The notes below the pieces were generated by a model. It did no database searches. It was not told the DNA's origin and saw only the letters and a list, made by a program, of their open reading frames with translations. The translations under genes were made by a program, and so were the position numbers. A DNA stretch of 45,331 bases, taken from positions 1-45,331 of the forward strand of contig CAMFEK010000011.1 in the NCBI GenBank assembly GCA_945949395.1, in the 5' to 3' direction. The first letter of the stretch is position 1, and every line of letters begins with the position of its first letter. This stretch comes from an uncultured Clostridia bacterium. GTDB lineage: Bacteria; Bacillota; Clostridia; Christensenellales; Borkfalkiaceae. Below are positions 21,430 through 31,747 of the stretch, piece by piece.

Positions 21430-23829
21430 ATGGATCAGGAACTTTTTAACCGTTTATACCAAGAGATAAATCCCAAAAAAGAGGAAAATAAAGAGTGGTT
21501 TTTATCCTTATTGGACGAGGAGGGGCAGCGCGCGTACGAAGAGAACCGTTTGAGCGCCCTCATGCGCCTCTTGCGCATCCTGTATATCGATCCTTTGAAG
21601 GAGAAAATCAAGGCGTTGGAGCAAAAAAAACAGGCGATCGCCTCGTCGGCAGACTACGCGGCGCGCGATTACGTCGACACCGTGAACGTCGATCGTCAGA
21701 TCGTCGAGCTCAAAAACAAGATCGATACGTACAAGTGCTTTTTCGAGGAACCGTATTTTGCCAGAATGGATCTCGTCGACGACAAAGAAGGGTATAACAG
21801 CTACTATATCGGAAAAAAGGGGGACGAAAAACTGGAGATCGTCGACTGGCGCGCTCCCCTTGCCAAGCGATACTATCAAAAGAGCAAGCTGTCCTTTTCC
21901 ATCAACGAGTACGACTATAAAATCATTCTCCGCCGCGCGTTGCAGACGAAAAACGGAAAATTCATCGATTTTAAGAACGAATACCTCTCCTTAAAGGATT
22001 ACCTCACCAAGGAAGAGATCGGGGGCAGGGACGAGGAGCTCATTTTCGACCCCTTCCTTCGCGGTATCTTAAAGGAACGAAAGGACGAATCGACGATCCG
22101 CGACATCATCGAGACGATTCAGGAAAAGCAGTTTGAGATGATCACCCTCCCCGAACGGGAGAATTTCGTGTTGCAGGGCTGTGCGGGTTCGGGCAAGACG
22201 ATGGTGCTCTTGCACCGTTTGAGTTATCTTCTGTATAATAACGAGGAGCTTTCCGCCCGCGACGTGCTCGTCATCACGCCGAGCAATTCCTTCAACGACT
22301 TCATCGACGAGCTCGCCACCGTGTTGGAGCTGGAGAAGGTGCGCACTGTCACGATGAGCGATTATTTTCTGTCTATTTTGGAAAAGCTCGGCGTCGACCT
22401 CTCGCAAAAGATCAATCCCGCCATCTTGGAAACGAAGGAATATTTGCAATATATCTATTCCCCCGCCTTTCCCCAAGACATTCAAAACACTCTCGACAAG
22501 GTGTACGACAGCGTGCACGGCATGCTCTCGTCGCCCGAATGTGAAGATATCATCTCCGTCATCTTGAAAAATTGCGAAAAACAGCGGGAGAACTACACCG
22601 CCATTCGCAACTCAAGTCAACGCGTTCGGCGTACGCTGTTGGGCGAAATTAAGGAACGCGCGGAAGGGGGCATCTATTTCACGAAACCTTTTCGCGATTT
22701 TATGAACGCGTTGCAGACGGTGGAAGAGTTTTTGGGCAGGACGCTCCGTTCGGAAAAATCGGAAAATCAGAGCTATTTTTATAAAGAGCTCGTCACCTTT
22801 TATAAGAGCGCGGGCGAAATCGTGAAAAAGAACGCCGCCGTCATCGCCCGCGCGAGAGGGGACTTAGCCGATCTCCGCCTCACGGTGGAAAAGGAGATCG
22901 CCGAATACAAGCGCTATAAATACCGCGTCGGTTCGCATGAATTTCTCACCTACGCCGATTCCATCGCCGTAAGAGAAAATCTTATCAAGGAGATTGATAA
23001 AATAGCGCCTTTGGTAGAGGAGATCGGCGACGATTGTCTGATCTTTTCCGACTTTTACGAGGTCTTGAAGGGGGAAAAGAACTTTACTTCCCTCGGCAAG
23101 TGCGAAAATTTTATAGATCTCGTGCGGTTCTTCTACAAGTCCACCGTAAAGAAGGCGAAGAATAAGTACGGCGTCGTCGGCAAGGGACTCGTCCGTTCGG
23201 ACGCGTATTCCATTTGCTACCTGCTCTCGCTCCTCGGCGAAAAATTGCCCATGCGGTATTCTCTGGTGTTCGTCGACGAGGGGCAGGACGTCTCGGCGAA
23301 CGAATACGACCTCCTCCGCCGCATCAACGCGTCGGCGTCCTTCAATATTTTCGGAGACTTAAAGCAGAACATGACGAGTTTCCGCGGGATCGAAAGCTGG
23401 GAGGAAGTTTTTCCCTTCCCCGTGCATTATTTGCGGCAAAATTACCGCAACACGAATCAGATCGTGGACTTCGTTTCCCGCACGCTGGACGCGGATATGC
23501 AGTCCATCGGTTTCGACGGACCCGAGGTAGCCGCGGTAAAGCCGTATCGAATCCCCTCCTTCTTCAAGGATATCACGGGCTTAAAAGCCGTCATCACGAG
23601 CGAGGAGAGGTTACCGCTCTATCGAAAAAAATCTTATAATATTCTTCGGGAAACGGGCAAGATATCCAAGACCAAGATCAATCTGATGACCGTTTACGAG
23701 AGCAAGGGGCTTGAATTTTCCGCCGTGGCGGTGGACGATTCCGACCTTTCGCCCCATGAAAAGTATATCGCCTACACGCGGGCGCTCATGACGCTCGGCG
23801 TGATCGAAAAAACAGGAGAAAACTTATGA
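21430..23829 (+). CDS. helD: HelD-like UvrD/SF1 helicase (RNA polymerase recycling)
   Basis: This 799-residue superfamily 1 NTPase is of the HelD type, which frees stalled RNA polymerase from DNA in Gram-positives. The N-terminal coiled coil (about residues 30-100) is the arm that enters the polymerase channel. Walker A is LQGCAGSGKTMVLLHRLSY (about residues 247-265), a Walker B-like VFVDEGQDVSANEY lies near residue 615, and the C-terminal helicase motifs are LRQNYRNT, MTVYESKGLEF and YIAYTRA. Small differences from the Bacillus protein fit a clostridial class. It overlaps the next gene by 4 bp (ATGA). Confidence 0.92.
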   Translation: MDQELFNRLYQEINPKKEENKEWFLSLLDEEGQRAYEENRLSALMRLLRILYIDPLKEKIKALEQKKQAIASSADYAARDYVDTVNVDRQIVELKNKIDTYKCFFEEPYFARMDLVDDKEGYNSYYIGKKGDEKLEIVDWRAPLAKRYYQKSKLSFSINEYDYKIILRRALQTKNGKFIDFKNEYLSLKDYLTKEEIGGRDEELIFDPFLRGILKERKDESTIRDIIETIQEKQFEMITLPERENFVLQGCAGSGKTMVLLHRLSYLLYNNEELSARDVLVITPSNSFNDFIDELATVLELEKVRTVTMSDYFLSILEKLGVDLSQKINPAILETKEYLQYIYSPAFPQDIQNTLDKVYDSVHGMLSSPECEDIISVILKNCEKQRENYTAIRNSSQRVRRTLLGEIKERAEGGIYFTKPFRDFMNALQTVEEFLGRTLRSEKSENQSYFYKELVTFYKSAGEIVKKNAAVIARARGDLADLRLTVEKEIAEYKRYKYRVGSHEFLTYADSIAVRENLIKEIDKIAPLVEEIGDDCLIFSDFYEVLKGEKNFTSLGKCENFIDLVRFFYKSTVKKAKNKYGVVGKGLVRSDAYSICYLLSLLGEKLPMRYSLVFVDEGQDVSANEYDLLRRINASASFNIFGDLKQNMTSFRGIESWEEVFPFPVHYLRQNYRNTNQIVDFVSRTLDADMQSIGFDGPEVAAVKPYRIPSFFKDITGLKAVITSEERLPLYRKKSYNILRETGKISKTKINLMTVYESKGLEFSAVAVDDSDLSPHEKYIAYTRALMTLGVIEKTGENL

Positions 23830-24515
23830 AATACAATATCTTTCTCGTCGACGCGGATGATACCGTCTTCGACTTTCAAAAAGCCTTCCGCGTGGCTTTG
23901 AAAAACGCCTTTATTGAGTGCGGGCTTTCCTATCAAGAGGAGTACGGCGACGTGTACAAGCGCGTCAACGACGGCTTGTGGCGGCGGCTCGAGCGAAAGG
24001 AAATCACCAAGGAGCAGCTGATCCGCCTGCGTTTTTCCGCCATTTTGCGGGAGATCGGCATAGAATACGACGATATGCGTTTGAACGACGCCTACGTCAA
24101 AAATCTCGGGGATTGCGCACTCTTTTTACCAGGCGCGGACGAGTTTTTGAAGAGTCTGAAACAGATGGGCGACGTGTATATCGTCACCAACGGCTTTGCC
24201 AAAGTGCAGAAGAGGCGAATGGAAAAGTTCAATATGGCGCAATATGCCAAGGGGTACTTTATTTCCGAAGAGATCGGCGCGGAAAAGCCGGATATCCGAT
24301 TCATGGACTACGTCTTTTCGCATATCGAAAATTTCGATAAGGAGCGGGCGATCGTCATCGGGGATGGGCTCACTTCCGATATCCGCGCGGCGGAAAACGC
24401 GGGGATAGACAGCGTGTGGTTCAATCAAAAGGGGAAAACTCTCCCGGAAGGCTTTTGCCCCATTTTCGTGGCGGGTAGCTATGAGGACGTTCTTTCCTTC
24501 CTGAAAAGGGCGTAA
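23826..24515 (+). CDS. yjjG: YjjG-family noncanonical pyrimidine nucleotidase
   Basis: This 229-residue HAD hydrolase with a C1 cap is close to YjjG/YfnB, which dephosphorylate non-canonical dUMP-like nucleotides. Motif I is FLVDADDTVFDF (nucleophile Asp), motif II is YIVTNGFAKVQ, the Lys of motif III is in GAEKPDIRFMDY, and motif IV is IGDGLTSDIRAAENAG. It overlaps helD by 4 bp (ATGA), so the two are translationally coupled. A house-cleaning role beside the uracil glycosylase elsewhere in the window is a reasonable guess. Confidence 0.88.
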   Translation: MKYNIFLVDADDTVFDFQKAFRVALKNAFIECGLSYQEEYGDVYKRVNDGLWRRLERKEITKEQLIRLRFSAILREIGIEYDDMRLNDAYVKNLGDCALFLPGADEFLKSLKQMGDVYIVTNGFAKVQKRRMEKFNMAQYAKGYFISEEIGAEKPDIRFMDYVFSHIENFDKERAIVIGDGLTSDIRAAENAGIDSVWFNQKGKTLPEGFCPIFVAGSYEDVLSFLKRA

Positions 24516-24527
24516 AAAATCGGGTAG

Positions 24528-24555
24528 TTGACAAAAAGAAAAAATTGAGTACAAT
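24528..24555 (+). promoter_or_regulatory. parE promoter
   Basis: TTGACA, 16 bases, TACAAT, then GAGAGGC before the ATG at 24588. Confidence 0.6.
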
Positions 24556-24587
24556 ATATAGTATTCGATAGCAAAAGAGAGGCAAAC

Positions 24588-26681
24588 ATGGCAGAAAAGT
24601 ATAATGCAGGCGACATAAAGGTATTAGAGGGGCTGGACGCCGTCCGTCTCAGACCGGGTATGTACATCGGTTCTACGGGCGTGAAGGGACTTCATCATAT
24701 TTTGTGGGAGATCGTGGATAACGCCGTCGACGAGGCGGCGAACGGCTTTGCAAACAAAATAAAGGTGATCCTTTACAAGGACGGCAGCGCCTCGGTGGAG
24801 GATAACGGCAGGGGTATCCCCACCGATATCCATCCCAAAATGAAGGTTTCCGGCGTTCAGGTCGTCTTTACCCAGCTGCACGCGGGCGGCAAGTTCGACG
24901 AGCATAACTATGCCTTTGCGGGCGGTCTGCACGGCGTGGGCGCGTCCGTCACCAACGCGCTCTCCGAGTGGTTGGAGGTGGAAGTGTACAAGGGAACCGT
25001 ATACACCATGCGGTTTACTTCCTTTTATAATTCCCGGAAAAAGAAAGTGGAATCGGGCGTTCCCGAAGGTCCGTTGACGGATACCAAGCGAAAGACCAAA
25101 AAGAAGGGCACTTTTGTTCGTTTCAAACCGGATAAGACGGTGTTCTCCGAAACGGATTTCAATCTCGAAACGGTGAGAACCCATTTGCAGGAGCTCGCCT
25201 TCCTCAATAAGGGGGTGGAGATCACTCTCGTCGACGAGCGTATCTCCATGGCGGAATACGAAAAGTCTGCCATGAAGGAGAAAAACGCGGAGGACGATGA
25301 GCAGGGCGAACAGATCTCTTTGGAAAATCATCTCACCCAAAAGCAAAAGGAGGAGACGCCCTTTTCTCAAACCTATCTCTACGGCGGCGGTATCTCCGAC
25401 TTTGTAAAATATCTCAACGAAGAAAAGCACGCCCTGTACTCGTCTCCCATTTATTACAAAGGGGAAAAGGACGGCATCGTCGTGGAATTTGCCATTCAGC
25501 ACACGGGTGAGTTCACGGAAAATCTCTTTTCCTTCGTCAATAACATTCCCACGCCCGAGGGCGGGTATCACGAGGCGGGTTTCCGTTCGGGACTTTGCCG
25601 TTTTCTGAACGATTACGCGAGGGAAAATAAATTCTTAAAGGAAAAGGAATCGAACTTCCTCGGCGACGACTTCCGCGAGGGGATCACCGTCGTTCTCTCC
25701 GTCAAGATGAAAAACGTTCAATTCGAGGGGCAGACCAAGACCAAGCTCGGCAATCCCGAGGCGAGACTTCCCGTCGAGAGCGTGACGATAGAAGGCTTAA
25801 AAGCCTTTTTGGAAGAGCGCGGGTCGAAAAAAGCGCTCGAGGAGATCATGAAAAAGGCGCAGAGCGCCGCGAAGGTGCGCATCGCCACCCGTCAGGCAAA
25901 GGACACGGCGCGGGCGAAGAACAGCATCGAGAATCTCACGCTCATCGGAAAATTAGCGGCTTGCTCGGGCAGAAAACCCGAGCTCAACGAGATTTTTTTG
26001 GTAGAGGGGGACTCGGCAGGCGGCACGGCAAAGCAGGCGCGCGTGCGCCAAACGCAGGCTATTTTGCCTCTTCGCGGCAAGCCTCTCAACGTGGAAAAGA
26101 AAAATCTTGCGCAGATTCTGCAGAACGAGGAGATCAAGTCCATCATCAGCGCCGTCGGCGCAGGGCTGGGGAACGATTTCAACGTGGAAAAGATCAATTA
26201 TCATAAGGTCATTATCCTCTCCGACGCCGATCCCGACGGATATCATATCCGCTGTATCCTCATCACCTTTTTCTACCGCTATATGCGCGATCTCGTCAAT
26301 CGGGGGCATCTGTATATCGGTATGCCGCCCCTCTACAAGGTATACAAAAACAACGTAGAGGAGTACGCCTACGACGATAAGGAGTTGGAGGAGAAAAAGA
26401 AAAAGGTGGGCAGAGGATTTCAGATCCAACGCTATAAGGGGCTCGGCGAAATGAGCGCCGAACAGCTTTGGCAAACGACGATGAACCCTTTAACGAGAAA
26501 TCTCACGAAGGTCACCATCGAGGACGCGACCGAGGCGGACAAGATGATCACCAAGCTCATGGGCGATAAGGTGGATGGCAGAAAGGAATTTTTGGCGAGA
26601 TTCGCCAACTTCAATAAAGTAGATACCTTTATGGACGACCATAAGGGAAAGGAGGACGAGAATGGCAAAGAAAGAGATTGA
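24588..26681 (+). CDS. parE: DNA topoisomerase IV-type subunit B
   Basis: This 697-residue ATPase subunit belongs to a type IIA topoisomerase. The GHKL domain has [16 protein letters not shown] (about residues 16-31), ENxxDE-like [25 protein letters not shown] and [10 protein letters not shown]. The transducer domain follows, then the TOPRIM domain with LVEGDSAGG (about residue 472) and the metal site [11 protein letters not shown], in which Pro and Tyr replace the commoner Val and Ala. An acidic, Lys/Gln-rich loop (about residues 225-260) is a small insertion. It pairs with the next gene, which it overlaps by 20 bp. I take it as the clostridial second pair (ParE) rather than GyrB because of the partner. 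Confidence 0.85.
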   Translation: MAEKYNAGDIKVLEGLDAVRLRPGMYIGSTGVKGLHHILWEIVDNAVDEAANGFANKIKVILYKDGSASVEDNGRGIPTDIHPKMKVSGVQVVFTQLHAGGKFDEHNYAFAGGLHGVGASVTNALSEWLEVEVYKGTVYTMRFTSFYNSRKKKVESGVPEGPLTDTKRKTKKKGTFVRFKPDKTVFSETDFNLETVRTHLQELAFLNKGVEITLVDERISMAEYEKSAMKEKNAEDDEQGEQISLENHLTQKQKEETPFSQTYLYGGGISDFVKYLNEEKHALYSSPIYYKGEKDGIVVEFAIQHTGEFTENLFSFVNNIPTPEGGYHEAGFRSGLCRFLNDYARENKFLKEKESNFLGDDFREGITVVLSVKMKNVQFEGQTKTKLGNPEARLPVESVTIEGLKAFLEERGSKKALEEIMKKAQSAAKVRIATRQAKDTARAKNSIENLTLIGKLAACSGRKPELNEIFLVEGDSAGGTAKQARVRQTQAILPLRGKPLNVEKKNLAQILQNEEIKSIISAVGAGLGNDFNVEKINYHKVIILSDADPDGYHIRCILITFFYRYMRDLVNRGHLYIGMPPLYKVYKNNVEEYAYDDKELEEKKKKVGRGFQIQRYKGLGEMSAEQLWQTTMNPLTRNLTKVTIEDATEADKMITKLMGDKVDGRKEFLARFANFNKVDTFMDDHKGKEDENGKERD

Positions 26682-29103
26682 ATCGCTCGAACCCACCGGA
26701 CAACTGTTTGAGATCCCTTTGGAAGAGGTCATGCCCGCCTCCATGCTCCCGTATGCGGAGTACGTCATTTTGGACAGAGCACTCCCCCGCGTGGAGGACG
26801 GCTTAAAACCCGTACAGAGAAGAATTTTATATACCATGCACGAGATGGGCTTGACGCCCGATAAGCCGCATAAAAAGTGCGCCCGCATCGTCGGCGATTG
26901 CATGGGTAAATATCATCCGCACGGCGATTCCTCCGTGTACGACGCCATGGTGCGCCTCGCGCAGGACTTCAACATGGGCGCTACCTTGGTGAACGGACAC
27001 GGCAATTTCGGCTCCGTCGACGGCGATCCCGCCGCCGCCATGCGTTATACGGAGGCGAGGCTGGAGCCGCTCGCCATGGAGCTGTTGCGCGACCTCGAAA
27101 AGGATACCGTACACTTTTCGCCGAATTTTGACGATTCCTTAAAGGAACCCGACCTTCTGCCCGGGCGATTCCCCAACCTTTTGGTCAACGGCGCGTCGGG
27201 TATCGCGGTCGGACTCGCCACCAACATTCCCACCCACAATTTAGGGGAGACCATCGACGGCGTGATCGCTTATATCGATAACCCCGACATCACGCTGAAG
27301 GAGATGATGAAGATTATCCCCGCGCCCGATTTTCCCACGGGGGGATATATTATCGCGCACGAATTAAAACAGGCGTACGAGACGGGAAAGGGAAAAATCT
27401 CCATTCGCGCGCGCATATCCGTCGAGGGGGGCGAAAACGACAAGAAGAATATCGTCGTCACCGAACTTCCCTATCAGGTCAACAAGGCGCAGCTGTTGCG
27501 CAAGATCGCGTCGCTCAAGGAAGAAAAGAAGGAGCCTTTGATGGAACAGGTCGTCGGCATCACCGACGAGAGCGACCGCGTGGGCATGCGCGCCGTCATC
27601 ACGGTCAAAAAGGATGCGGATATTCCCGCGCTCCTGAAGTATCTTCTGAAAAACACCGAGCTGGAAGTTTCTTTCGGCATCAACATCGTCGCCATCGCCG
27701 AGGGCAAGCCCCGTCAGATGGGACTTTTGGATATTCTGCGCGTCTACGTGGAATATCAGCGCGAAGTCGTGTATAAGCGCACCAAGTTCGATCTCGACGC
27801 CGCCAAGGAGCGTTGCCATATCTTGGAGGGCTTGATCGTAGCCGTCCGCAATATCGACGAGGTGGTCTCCATCATCAAGAAGGCGGAGGGCGTTTCCGAC
27901 GCGAGGGAAAAGCTCATGAAGCGGTTCTCTCTGTCCGAGCGGCAGGCGCAAGCCATTCTCGATTTGCGGCTCGCCCGCCTCACCAAGCTCGAGGTGTTCA
28001 AGCTCGAACAGGAGCTCGAACAGCTCAAACAGCTCATCGCCAAGCTCACGAAGATCTTGGGTAGCAAGCGCGAGCAGTTCGAAGTGGTTAAAGAGGAACT
28101 TCGCGAGATCAAAAAGAAGTATAAACGCCCCCGTCGCAGCGAGGTGGTGGAAAGGGAAGAGGATATCCCGCTCCGCCGCACGGATGAAAAGGCGCCCGGC
28201 AAAAACTGCTATTTCGCCTACACGCAAAAGGGAACGGTAAAGGCGATCGAAGAGGCGTCCTTCAACCGTTCGGACAAGGCGCCCGATTCGCTTGCCGAAG
28301 TGTATTCCTTCGTCATGAATACCATGACGGATAAGCGTCTTTGTATGTTCACGGACAAGGGGAATCTGCATAAGATAGACATCGACAAGGCGGAATGTAA
28401 GGTTTCGGGCAAGGGCTTGTCGCTCAAGGAGATCGCGCCCGAACTGGAAGAGGGGGAAACTCCCGTCGCCTTCTTCGAATACGAACCTCTGCCGCAGGGC
28501 GATCTGCTCTTCTTCTCGGCAAAGGGCATGGTAAAGCGCAGCGCCTGGAGCGAGTACGATCTGAATAAGTCGGTATTCCAAGCCGTCAAGGTCAACGACG
28601 GGGACAGAATTTTATCCGTTCAGCCCTATTCGGGTAAGGATAAGACGATGTTCTTCGTCACGAAAAAAGGCATCGGCTTGAACGCGCAGATGGACGATAT
28701 CCCCTTGCAGGGCAGAATTTCCGCGGGCGTAAAGGGCATTTTGCTCAATGCGGACGACGAGGTCGTTTGCGTCTTGCAGCTCGACGAGGAAGGGGAGATC
28801 ATTCTCGTAAACGATCAGAACAGGTTCAAAAAGATCATCGCGGCGCAGATGGAGCCTTCCAAGCGGTATCGCAAGGGCGCCAAGGTCATGGGGCTGAAAG
28901 AGGGCGAACAGGTTATTTTTGCCGATCTCGTCACGCATCCCTATCATCTCGCCGTGCTGAATGCGGACGGCGGCATTTCCCTTCTCTCGAGCGAGGAGAT
29001 CGGCATCGAGGCGCTCGACGGCAAGGGCAGAAAGCTGCGTTCCCGTCCCGATATCGACGCAAAGCGCGTTTTCGCTCTCAAATATTTTCCCGTAAAGGAC
29101 TAA
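26662..29103 (+). CDS. parC: DNA topoisomerase IV-type subunit A
   Basis: This 813-residue cleavage subunit has a winged-helix tower domain with [20 protein letters not shown] (about residues 37-56), the [16 protein letters not shown] quinolone-region block and the catalytic Tyr129 in [10 protein letters not shown] tower and coiled coil with Glu/Leu repeats (about residues 380-490) and a six-bladed C-terminal wrapping domain follow. The first-blade GyrA-box (QRRGGxG) expected in gyrase is not visible; a related ISAGVKGI is found in a later blade, so this subunit probably decatenates rather than supercoils. The ATG at 26662 has AAGGAGGA before it. A strong terminator follows. Confidence 0.88.
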   Translation: MAKKEIESLEPTGQLFEIPLEEVMPASMLPYAEYVILDRALPRVEDGLKPVQRRILYTMHEMGLTPDKPHKKCARIVGDCMGKYHPHGDSSVYDAMVRLAQDFNMGATLVNGHGNFGSVDGDPAAAMRYTEARLEPLAMELLRDLEKDTVHFSPNFDDSLKEPDLLPGRFPNLLVNGASGIAVGLATNIPTHNLGETIDGVIAYIDNPDITLKEMMKIIPAPDFPTGGYIIAHELKQAYETGKGKISIRARISVEGGENDKKNIVVTELPYQVNKAQLLRKIASLKEEKKEPLMEQVVGITDESDRVGMRAVITVKKDADIPALLKYLLKNTELEVSFGINIVAIAEGKPRQMGLLDILRVYVEYQREVVYKRTKFDLDAAKERCHILEGLIVAVRNIDEVVSIIKKAEGVSDAREKLMKRFSLSERQAQAILDLRLARLTKLEVFKLEQELEQLKQLIAKLTKILGSKREQFEVVKEELREIKKKYKRPRRSEVVEREEDIPLRRTDEKAPGKNCYFAYTQKGTVKAIEEASFNRSDKAPDSLAEVYSFVMNTMTDKRLCMFTDKGNLHKIDIDKAECKVSGKGLSLKEIAPELEEGETPVAFFEYEPLPQGDLLFFSAKGMVKRSAWSEYDLNKSVFQAVKVNDGDRILSVQPYSGKDKTMFFVTKKGIGLNAQMDDIPLQGRISAGVKGILLNADDEVVCVLQLDEEGEIILVNDQNRFKKIIAAQMEPSKRYRKGAKVMGLKEGEQVIFADLVTHPYHLAVLNADGGISLLSSEEIGIEALDGKGRKLRSRPDIDAKRVFALKYFPVKD

Positions 29104-29110
29104 ACGCGTC

Positions 29111-29143
29111 ATCGGCTTATTCTTCGGATAAGCCGATTTTTTG
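29111..29143 (+). terminator. Terminator of parE-parC
   Basis: ATCGGCTTAT, loop TCTTCGG, ATAAGCCGAT, then six T. Confidence 0.92.
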
Positions 29144-29171
29144 TCTTTCCCATAAAAAATTGCCAAAACCC

Positions 29172-29200
29172 TTGAAAATAAAGGAAAAAGCGTGTATACT
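29172..29200 (+). promoter_or_regulatory. Promoter of the deo operon
   Basis: TTGAAA, 17 bases, TATACT. The ATG at 29230 follows GGGAGC. Confidence 0.7.
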
Positions 29201-29229
29201 ATAAATTGAGAAAATATCGGGAGCAAACT

Positions 29230-29910
29230 ATGCAAATACAAGAAATTTTGAAACATTGCGATCACACGCTGCTCGCGCAGACGGCTACCTTCGAGGAAAT
29301 CAAAGTCGTTTTGGACGACGCGATCAAGTATAAATGCGCAAGCGCCTGCATTCCGCCCTGCTTTGTTCGGCGGGCAAAGGAGTACGTGGGCGCCGCCTTG
29401 AAGATCTGTACGGTAATCGGCTTTCCCAACGGGTATCAGACGACGGCGGTAAAGGTGTTCGAGACGATGGAAGCCGTTTCCGACGGCGCCGACGAGATCG
29501 ATATGGTCGTCAATGTCGGCGACGTGAAGGCGGGCGATTACGAGGCGGTGGAAAACGAGATCGAAAAGATCAAAAATATCTGTGACAAGCGCGGAAAGGA
29601 ATATTCCCGCAAGATTATTCTAAAAGTCATCGTCGAAACCTGTCTTTTGACGGACAGGGAAAAAGTGAAACTTTGCAAGATCGTCACGAACGCGGGCGCC
29701 GATTTCATCAAGACCTCCACGGGCTTTTCCAAGGCGGGCGCGACGAGGGAGGATATCGAGCTGTTCAAAAAGCATATTGGGGAAAAGGTAAAGATGAAAG
29801 CTGCGGGCGGAATCGCCACCTTGCAGGACGCCGAGGACTTTTTGAGCCTCGGTTGCGAACGGATCGGCACCAGCCGCATCGTGAAGATCGCGAAAGATCA
29901 GGGGGTGTAA
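29230..29910 (+). CDS. deoC: Deoxyribose-phosphate aldolase
   Basis: This 226-residue class I aldolase cleaves 2-deoxyribose-5-phosphate into glyceraldehyde-3-phosphate and acetaldehyde. Key segments are [19 protein letters not shown] (substrate Cys), the catalytic Asp in [23 protein letters not shown] with the active-site Lys and Glu, and [10 protein letters not shown] with the Schiff-base Lys (about residue 160). The ATG at 29230 gives the usual length; the frame starts eight codons earlier without a ribosome site. It is first of the four-gene deo operon, 3 bp before deoD. Confidence 0.96.
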   Translation: MQIQEILKHCDHTLLAQTATFEEIKVVLDDAIKYKCASACIPPCFVRRAKEYVGAALKICTVIGFPNGYQTTAVKVFETMEAVSDGADEIDMVVNVGDVKAGDYEAVENEIEKIKNICDKRGKEYSRKIILKVIVETCLLTDREKVKLCKIVTNAGADFIKTSTGFSKAGATREDIELFKKHIGEKVKMKAAGGIATLQDAEDFLSLGCERIGTSRIVKIAKDQGV

Positions 29911-29913
29911 CGG

Positions 29914-30615
29914 ATGAGCACGCCTCATAACCGCGCGCAAAAGGGCGAGATCGCAAAGACCGTTTTAATGCCCGGCGATCCGCTCCGCGCCAAATTCATT
30001 GCGGAAAACTATTTGGAAAATGCCGTTTGCTTTAACGACGTGCGCGGCATTCAGGGATATACGGGAACTTATCGGGGGAAACGCGTCTCCGTCATGGCTT
30101 CCGGCATGGGTATGCCGTCCATCGGTATCTACTCCTACGAGCTGTACCGTTTTTACGACGTGGACGCGATCATTCGCGTGGGGAGCGCGGGTGCCTTGCA
30201 GAAGGAGCTACAACTGTACGATATCGTGCTCGCGCAGGGCGCCTGCACGGACAGCAATTACGCCAAGCAGTATTCCCTTCCCGGAACGTTTGCGCCCATC
30301 GCCGACTTTTCGCTCCTGCAAAGGGCGAGCGCGGCGGCAGAAGAGAAACAATTCAGATATCACGTAGGCAACGTGCTCTCCTCCGACCTCTTCTACAGCG
30401 ACGCCGGCAATACGCTCGACTGGGCGAAAATGGGCGTTTTATGCGTGGAAATGGAGTCTGCCGCCCTCTATATGAACGCCGCCCGCTTAGGCAAGAAGGC
30501 TCTTTCCGTTCTCACGATCAGCGACAGTTTGGTTTCGGGCGAAGAGACGACGAGCGAGGAGAGGGAACGTTCCTTCTCGGATATGATCGAGCTTGCGCTC
30601 GCGATCGCGGAATAA
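29914..30615 (+). CDS. deoD: Purine nucleoside phosphorylase, DeoD type
   Basis: This 233-residue enzyme phosphorolyses purine (deoxy)nucleosides to base and ribose-1-phosphate. Markers are the N-terminal HNRAQKGEIAKTVLMPGDPL, the MASGMGMPSIGIYSYEL motif, the RVGSAGA phosphate site, VEMESAALYMNA for the ribose, and LTISDSL with the catalytic Asp. It starts behind GGGGGTGTAACGG, 3 bp after deoC. Its product feeds deoB. Confidence 0.96.
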   Translation: MSTPHNRAQKGEIAKTVLMPGDPLRAKFIAENYLENAVCFNDVRGIQGYTGTYRGKRVSVMASGMGMPSIGIYSYELYRFYDVDAIIRVGSAGALQKELQLYDIVLAQGACTDSNYAKQYSLPGTFAPIADFSLLQRASAAAEEKQFRYHVGNVLSSDLFYSDAGNTLDWAKMGVLCVEMESAALYMNAARLGKKALSVLTISDSLVSGEETTSEERERSFSDMIELALAIAE

Positions 30616-30619
30616 GGAT

Positions 30620-31744
30620 ATGGCAAAGAGAATTTTTTTGATCGTCCTCGACAGCCTGGGCATCGGCAACGCGGCGGACGCCAAATCGTACGGCGACGAG
30701 GGGAGCAATACCTTAAAGACGATCTTCGATTACGGCTTTCCTCACGAGAATTTGAAGAGGTTGGGCTTATTTCACATCGACGGCGTTTCCCTGTTGCCCA
30801 AGGACGGGGAGCCGCTCGCTTGCTATGCGGCGCTGAAAGAGAGATCCGCGGGGAAGGATACGACCACGGGACACTGGGAATTGATGGGCGTCGTCACCGA
30901 TAAGCCCTTCGATACCTTTCCAAACGGCTTCCCGCGCGATTTTATCCGTTCGTTTGAGCGGGAAACGGGGAAAAAGACGATCTGCAATCTGCCCTATTCG
31001 GGCACGCAAGTGATAGAGGATTACGCAAAGGAGCAGGCGCGCACGGGCGCGCTCATCGTGTATACTTCGGCGGACAGCGTGTTTCAGATCGCTGCGCGCG
31101 AGGATATCATTCCGCGAGAGCAGTTATATTCCTATTGCAAAACGGCGCGTCGCCTCCTCGACGAATCTCCCTACCGCGTGGGCAGGGTGATCGCAAGACC
31201 GTTTATCCAAACGGAGAGCGGCTACGTCCGCACGGACGGCAGGCACGATTTTTCCCTCATGCCGCCCGAAAACCTGCTCGACGAGCTCAAGGAAAAGGGA
31301 TTCGACGTGATCGGCGTCGGAAAGATTTCCGACATCTTCGCGGGGCGCGGATTGACCGAGTCGCTCGGCGTCAACAAAAATAACGCGGACGGGCTGCAAA
31401 AGACGAAAGAGCTGTTAAAAAGACCCTTTCACGGGCTTTGCTTTGTCAATCTCGTGGACGGGGATTCCGTGTACGGGCACCGCAGGGACGTGTCGGGCTA
31501 CGCCGCTTGTATCGGCGAATTCGATAGCTGGCTCGGCGGTTTCATGGAAGAGATGCGGGAGGGGGACGTTCTCGCTATCACGGCGGATCACGGTTGCGAT
31601 CCCGCATATTCCGGCACCGATCACACGCGGGAAAACGTGCCTTTTCTTTGGTGGGAAAAGGGCAAAACGGGAAAAAACTACGGCACGCAACAGTTTTCGT
31701 TCGTCGCCGAATGTATACGAAAATCATTAGAGGACGGGAAATAA
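30620..31744 (+). CDS. deoB: Phosphopentomutase
   Basis: This 374-residue alkaline-phosphatase-superfamily enzyme converts (deoxy)ribose-1-phosphate to the 5-phosphate. Visible are the metal-binding LIVLDSLGIGNAADA (Asp), the phosphoenzyme Thr region GKDTTTGHWE (about residues 84-93), DGDSVYGHRRDV, and ITADHGCDPAYSGTDHTRE, which carries several metal ligands. The length is normal. The ATG at 30620, 4 bp after deoD, follows AAGGAT; the longer frame starts inside deoD and is rejected. Confidence 0.96.
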   Translation: MAKRIFLIVLDSLGIGNAADAKSYGDEGSNTLKTIFDYGFPHENLKRLGLFHIDGVSLLPKDGEPLACYAALKERSAGKDTTTGHWELMGVVTDKPFDTFPNGFPRDFIRSFERETGKKTICNLPYSGTQVIEDYAKEQARTGALIVYTSADSVFQIAAREDIIPREQLYSYCKTARRLLDESPYRVGRVIARPFIQTESGYVRTDGRHDFSLMPPENLLDELKEKGFDVIGVGKISDIFAGRGLTESLGVNKNNADGLQKTKELLKRPFHGLCFVNLVDGDSVYGHRRDVSGYAACIGEFDSWLGGFMEEMREGDVLAITADHGCDPAYSGTDHTRENVPFLWWEKGKTGKNYGTQQFSFVAECIRKSLEDGK

Positions 31745-31747
31745 ATC

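Noticed and set aside
24624..25571. Long minus-strand frame (315 codons) opposite parE
   Set aside because: It mirrors the codon bias of parE, has no ribosome site or promoter, and its translation lacks any family pattern.
27364..28581. 405-codon minus-strand frame opposite parC
   Set aside because: Shadow of parC; the Leu/Phe/Gly-rich translation and lack of start signals argue against a gene.
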